Positions 60,987 to 64,000 of a stretch of DNA of 64,000 bases are shown here, piece by piece. Source of the DNA: JAATGA01 sp047605605. Its GTDB lineage: Bacteria > Pseudomonadota > Alphaproteobacteria > Rhodobacterales > Rhodobacteraceae. The notes beneath the pieces were generated by a model. It worked only from the letters and a program-made list of their open reading frames with translations, was not told where the DNA came from and made no database searches. Each line of letters begins with the position of its first letter. Position 1 is the first letter of the stretch. The stretch is taken from assembly GCA_047605605.1 (NCBI GenBank), contig JASGFG010000001.1:48603-112602 (forward strand). Reading direction: 5' to 3'. The translations under genes and the position numbers were made by a program.

Positions 60987-62039
60987 CTAGAGCGGTTCGG
61001 GCGTATACAAGGCGGCCTGGAAGACCGGCTGGTAGTCATAGCGAACCAGCTTTTCCAGACCGAGCGACCGAATGAAGGACGACAGCGGCCCGTCGGTCAG
61101 CGCAAGCTGGACATCCCCGCCGGCGCGGCTGCTCGCCCGCTCGACGGCCCGCACGTCCGAGAAGCCATGCGTCACACGCCCCCGCGCGTCCAGGTTCACG
61201 AAGTTCATCCGCGAAACCGCCGGGGTCGCGCCGGTGGTGTCCAGCTTCTTCCCGATCATCGAGAAATCGACATCGCCCGCCTCGTCGTAATAGGTAAAGG
61301 CCACCGTCTCGCCCTCGGCGCTGTAGTCGATCGGGATCTTCCATTTCGGCAGGTTGTAGCCGACGACTCCGCGCACGCGCGCAAGCTCGGTGTCCACCGG
61401 CAGCTTGAGGACATAGCCCCAGAGGCTCTGGTCATTCAGCTGACCCATCAGCGAGATCAGGCCCCAGTTGCCCTGTCCGGGCCGCGTCGTGACGACCGAG
61501 ATCGACAGCTCGTTGTAGCTGTCATTGTCGCAATAGTGATAGGCGTAGGAGGTGATGGCGACTAGCCCCTTGCCGGGCGCGAAGGAGATCGGCTGGACGA
61601 CCTCTCTCACCTCCTGCGGGATCAGGCGTTCGATGCTGGCCATGTCGGCGGTGTAGATCGCGGTAATGCTGCTGTTGTCATAGTAGAAGTTCGGAGAATA
61701 CGTGGTGAAGCCCACCTCCTTCTTCTCCTTGGCAATGCCTTTGAACCAGCTGATGTCGATGTCCGGGCGCTCGGCCTCGACGACCGAAAGCGGCGTGTTG
61801 GAGCCGAAGCGCTGGAACAACCCGCCTTGCAGGACCGGAATGTCGTGTCCCGCCAGATCGACCGTGGCGGTGTTTTCGTCGTCACGATCCGCGATGGGAC
61901 GGGCAGCCTCGACCGGACGCGCGGTCAGCACCGCCTCATCGAGGGCCAGGTTCGGGCCGTACAGGGCGGCAGCGCCGCCGAGTGCTGCGAAGACAGCGGC
62001 AGTTGGCCAGAGCCAGCGCCTGCGGTTGACTTTCGACAT
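60987..62039 (-). CDS. Acetoacetate-decarboxylase-fold protein, membrane-anchored or exported
   Basis: A 350-residue protein starting MSKVNRRRWLWPTAAVFAALGGAAALYG, a hydrophobic signal or anchor. The body matches the acetoacetate decarboxylase fold: ERLIPQEVREVVQPISFAPGKGLVAITSYAYHY and VVGYNLPKWKIPIDYS, where the Lys may form the Schiff base. Substrate uncertain. AAGGAGACC lies before the ATG. Follows the aldehyde dehydrogenase gene with a 104-bp gap. Confidence 0.75.
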   Translation of the reverse strand: MSKVNRRRWLWPTAAVFAALGGAAALYGPNLALDEAVLTARPVEAARPIADRDDENTATVDLAGHDIPVLQGGLFQRFGSNTPLSVVEAERPDIDISWFKGIAKEKKEVGFTTYSPNFYYDNSSITAIYTADMASIERLIPQEVREVVQPISFAPGKGLVAITSYAYHYCDNDSYNELSISVVTTRPGQGNWGLISLMGQLNDQSLWGYVLKLPVDTELARVRGVVGYNLPKWKIPIDYSAEGETVAFTYYDEAGDVDFSMIGKKLDTTGATPAVSRMNFVNLDARGRVTHGFSDVRAVERASSRAGGDVQLALTDGPLSSFIRSLGLEKLVRYDYQPVFQAALYTPEPL

Positions 62040-62143
62040 GATGGTCTCCTTCGATGGATCGGATGCGTGAGGTGTCAGGCTTCGCCGCAGCCGGGAAGCC
62101 GGTGGATCGACCCGCCGGGCGCGGATCGCGGGAAACTGCAAAG

Positions 62144-63580
62144 TCAGACGAGGCGGGACAGGCCTTCCCGAAGCCGGTGCCATCGCTCTGACAGCAGGGC
62201 GCCGAGGAGCCGGTCGGACCTTGGGCCGAAGGGCGGGCGCAGCAGGTTCGCCCCGTTCCAGCGGCTCTGGGTGTAGATGCCCTTGGCGTGGCTCATGGCG
62301 CGGAACCCCTCAATACCGTGATAGGCGCCCATGCCGCTGGCGCCGACGCCGCCGAAGGGCAGGTCGTCCTGCGCGTAGTGCATCAGGGTGGTGTTCAGCC
62401 CGACATTGCCCGAGGTGGTGCGGTCGAGCAGCCGCCGCCGGTCGGCACCGTCCGCGCCGAAGTGATAGAGCGCCAGCGGGCGTGGCCGCGCATTCACGAA
62501 GGCGATGACCTCGTCGATGTCGCGATAGGGCACGACCGGCAGAATCGGGCCGAAGATCTCCTGCTGCATGACCTCCATCGCGTCGGTGGCGCCGAAGACC
62601 AGAGCCGGGGCGAGGGTCTGCGGCCGGGCCTCGGGCGCAGGGGTGCCAAGGCGGACGACATCGGCCCCTTGTGCCACGGCGTCGCGCAAGAGGCACTCGA
62701 GGCGTTCGAAATGCCGGGCGTTGATGATGGCGCTGTAATCGGCGCCGGAGGGGCCGGCCGGATACATCCGCCCGATCGCGCGCTCAAAGCCGGTGCGGAA
62801 GGCGGCCAAGTCGCTTTCGTGGACCAGCGCGTAATCCGGAGCGATGCAGGTCTGGCCCGCATTGGCCAGCTTGCCGAAGGCGATGTTGGCGACATTCGTC
62901 TCGGTCGCAGCACCCGGGGCCACGACCACGGGAGACTTTCCGCCCAGCTCCAGCGTGACCGGGACCAGGTTGTCGGCTGCCGCGCGCATCACCGCCTTGC
63001 CCACAGGTGTGCTGCCGGTGAACAGGATGTGATCGAACGGCAGCGCCGTGAAGGCCCTGCCGGTCTCGGCATCGCCCTGCACGACCGCGACCTTCTCGGT
63101 CGGAAAGATTTCCGCAAGCATTTCGGAGAGGAGTTCGCTGGTCTGCGGCGTGAACTCGGACGGTTTGATCATCGCCCGATTGCCGGCGGCAAGCGCCGTC
63201 GCCAGCGGCATCATCGCCAGCGAAAGCGGATAGTTCCACGGCGACAGGATACCGACCACGCCCAGAGGCTGGTATTCGATACGGGCACGGGCAAAGCGAA
63301 AGCTCCAGTCCACATGTCGCCGTTCGGGCCGCATGAAGCGGCGCAGGTTGCGCGAGAGATAGGCGATCCCCTGCAAGGTCGGCAGGATCTCCATCATCGC
63401 CGTCTCATGGCGCGAGCGGTGACCGAAATCGGCACGGATCGCCGCCTCGATCTGCGACCGGTGGGCGGCGATGGTGCGGCGCAGGGCGTCGAGATCGGCC
63501 CGGCGTTGCGCCAGGTCGGGCGCGCCGTCGCGCAGGAAGGCGGCGCGCTGGCGGGCGAGAATGTCGGTAAGATCGGTCAT
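62144..63580 (-). CDS. Aldehyde dehydrogenase (coniferyl-aldehyde type)
   Basis: A 478-residue ALDH. Motifs: SPWNYPLSLAMMPLATALAAGN near residue 114, TGSTPVGKAVM near 188, VTLELGGKSP (Glu, near 212) and ANAGQTCIAPDY (Cys, near 245). The C-terminal part has DLPFGGVGASGMGAYHG. It shares ATGA with the DJ-1/PfpI gene upstream, so the two are one operon for oxidising reactive aldehydes. Confidence 0.9.
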   Translation of the reverse strand: MTDLTDILARQRAAFLRDGAPDLAQRRADLDALRRTIAAHRSQIEAAIRADFGHRSRHETAMMEILPTLQGIAYLSRNLRRFMRPERRHVDWSFRFARARIEYQPLGVVGILSPWNYPLSLAMMPLATALAAGNRAMIKPSEFTPQTSELLSEMLAEIFPTEKVAVVQGDAETGRAFTALPFDHILFTGSTPVGKAVMRAAADNLVPVTLELGGKSPVVVAPGAATETNVANIAFGKLANAGQTCIAPDYALVHESDLAAFRTGFERAIGRMYPAGPSGADYSAIINARHFERLECLLRDAVAQGADVVRLGTPAPEARPQTLAPALVFGATDAMEVMQQEIFGPILPVVPYRDIDEVIAFVNARPRPLALYHFGADGADRRRLLDRTTSGNVGLNTTLMHYAQDDLPFGGVGASGMGAYHGIEGFRAMSHAKGIYTQSRWNGANLLRPPFGPRSDRLLGALLSERWHRLREGLSRLV

Positions 63581-64000
63581 GGTGTCCTCGATCGCGGTTG
63601 CGTGGACAGGTGTCGGGCGACCGCTTTCGCCGTCGCCCTGGCCGAGCCCGGGTTCTGCCCGGTGATCAGCCGCCCGTCGCTCACGGTATAGGAGACGAAG
63701 GGCAGCAGGGCCTTCGTGTAGCGCGCGCCGCGCGCCGTCATCTCGGCCTCGGCATTATAGGGCATGTGCCGCGCGACGCCGGCCAGCACCTCCTCGCGCC
63801 AGGAAAACCCGGTCAGCCGGCGGCCCTCGACCAGAAGCCGCCCGTCCGAAAGGCGCGTATTCAGGAGCCCGCAATAGCCATGGCAGACCGAAGAGACGAC
63901 CCCTCCGCCCTCCCAGATCTCGCGCGTCAGGCGCTGCAGGCCGGGGCTGTCGGGAAAGTCCCACATCACCGCATGGCCGCCGGTGAAATAGATCGCGTCG
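63577..64000 (-). CDS. DJ-1/PfpI-family protein, copy 2 (partial at window edge)
   Basis: The frame is open to the last base of the window, so the N-terminal part is missing. Visible residues include YFTGGHAVMWDFPD and VSSVCHGYCGLLNTRLSDGRLLVEGRRLTGF, nearly the same as copy 1 at 45656-46366. The nucleophile Cys and the family's Gly loop are present. It overlaps the aldehyde dehydrogenase gene. Confidence 0.85.
   Translation of the reverse strand, partial: DAIYFTGGHAVMWDFPDSPGLQRLTREIWEGGGVVSSVCHGYCGLLNTRLSDGRLLVEGRRLTGFSWREEVLAGVARHMPYNAEAEMTARGARYTKALLPFVSYTVSDGRLITGQNPGSARATAKAVARHLSTQPRSRTP

Noticed and set aside
1..64000. CRISPR arrays, rRNA and tRNA genes
   Set aside because: No regularly spaced repeats, rRNA-like stretch or tRNA cloverleaf was noticed. 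A covariance-model search would be decisive for tRNAs.

Overview
The window is a high-GC alphaproteobacterial plasmid segment. Codon use, gene families and a repABC replication module point to the Rhodobacterales, probably a Paracoccus-like host. This is inferred from protein resemblance only; no rRNA or tRNA gene is present.

Layout. (1) 1-1595: the end of repB, an antisense ctRNA between repB and repC, and repC. (2) 1666-7214: a LexA box, an internally deleted SRAP remnant, then imuA-imuB-dnaE2, the SOS mutasome. (3) 7244-10625: a frameshifted WGR gene, a bactofilin, and a tight minus-strand unit made of an XRE regulator, a STAS/GHKL ATPase, a DUF4325 STAS-like protein and a membrane-anchored protein. 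It has no function I can name. (4) 10690-11905: an IS110-family element whose transposase is split in two frames. (5) 12282-15851: plasmid accessory genes (DUF932, a RadC paralogue, small ORFs, HU). (6) 16369-34166: an 18-kb catabolic island with two complete peptide/opine-type ABC transporters, three amidohydrolases, a flavin reductase, a racemase and a GntR/FCD regulator, with three GTATAC-centred operators. (7) 34738-45553: more accessory genes (ParB-like, DUF1281, DUF5983, DUF6878-like, DUF6915-like, DUF7007-like, antirestriction ArdB/KlcA) with two toxin-antitoxin pairs (TacAT, VapBC). (8) 45656-52402: a cargo block of DJ-1/PfpI, SDR, nitroreductase, LysR, hydrolase and CrcB-like genes. 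(9) 52468-60393: a strawberry-notch methylase/helicase, a Toprim protein, a DUF2493 protein and a CoiA-like zinc-finger protein. (10) 60987-64000: an acetoacetate-decarboxylase-fold protein, an aldehyde dehydrogenase and a second DJ-1/PfpI gene cut by the window edge.

How it fits together. Blocks 5, 7 and 9 look like one ancestral plasmid module broken up by insertion of blocks 6 and 8. At least seven genes or operons in them are preceded by a similar structured, GAGAG-rich 5' leader that resembles the radC RNA motif described in alphaproteobacteria upstream of DNA-interacting proteins. The shared leaders, the antirestriction gene, the RadC paralogue, the ParB-like protein and the methylase/helicase suggest a co-regulated programme acting on plasmid DNA, perhaps at entry or establishment. 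The most interesting targets are that leader regulon and the XRE-GHKL-STAS-membrane unit.
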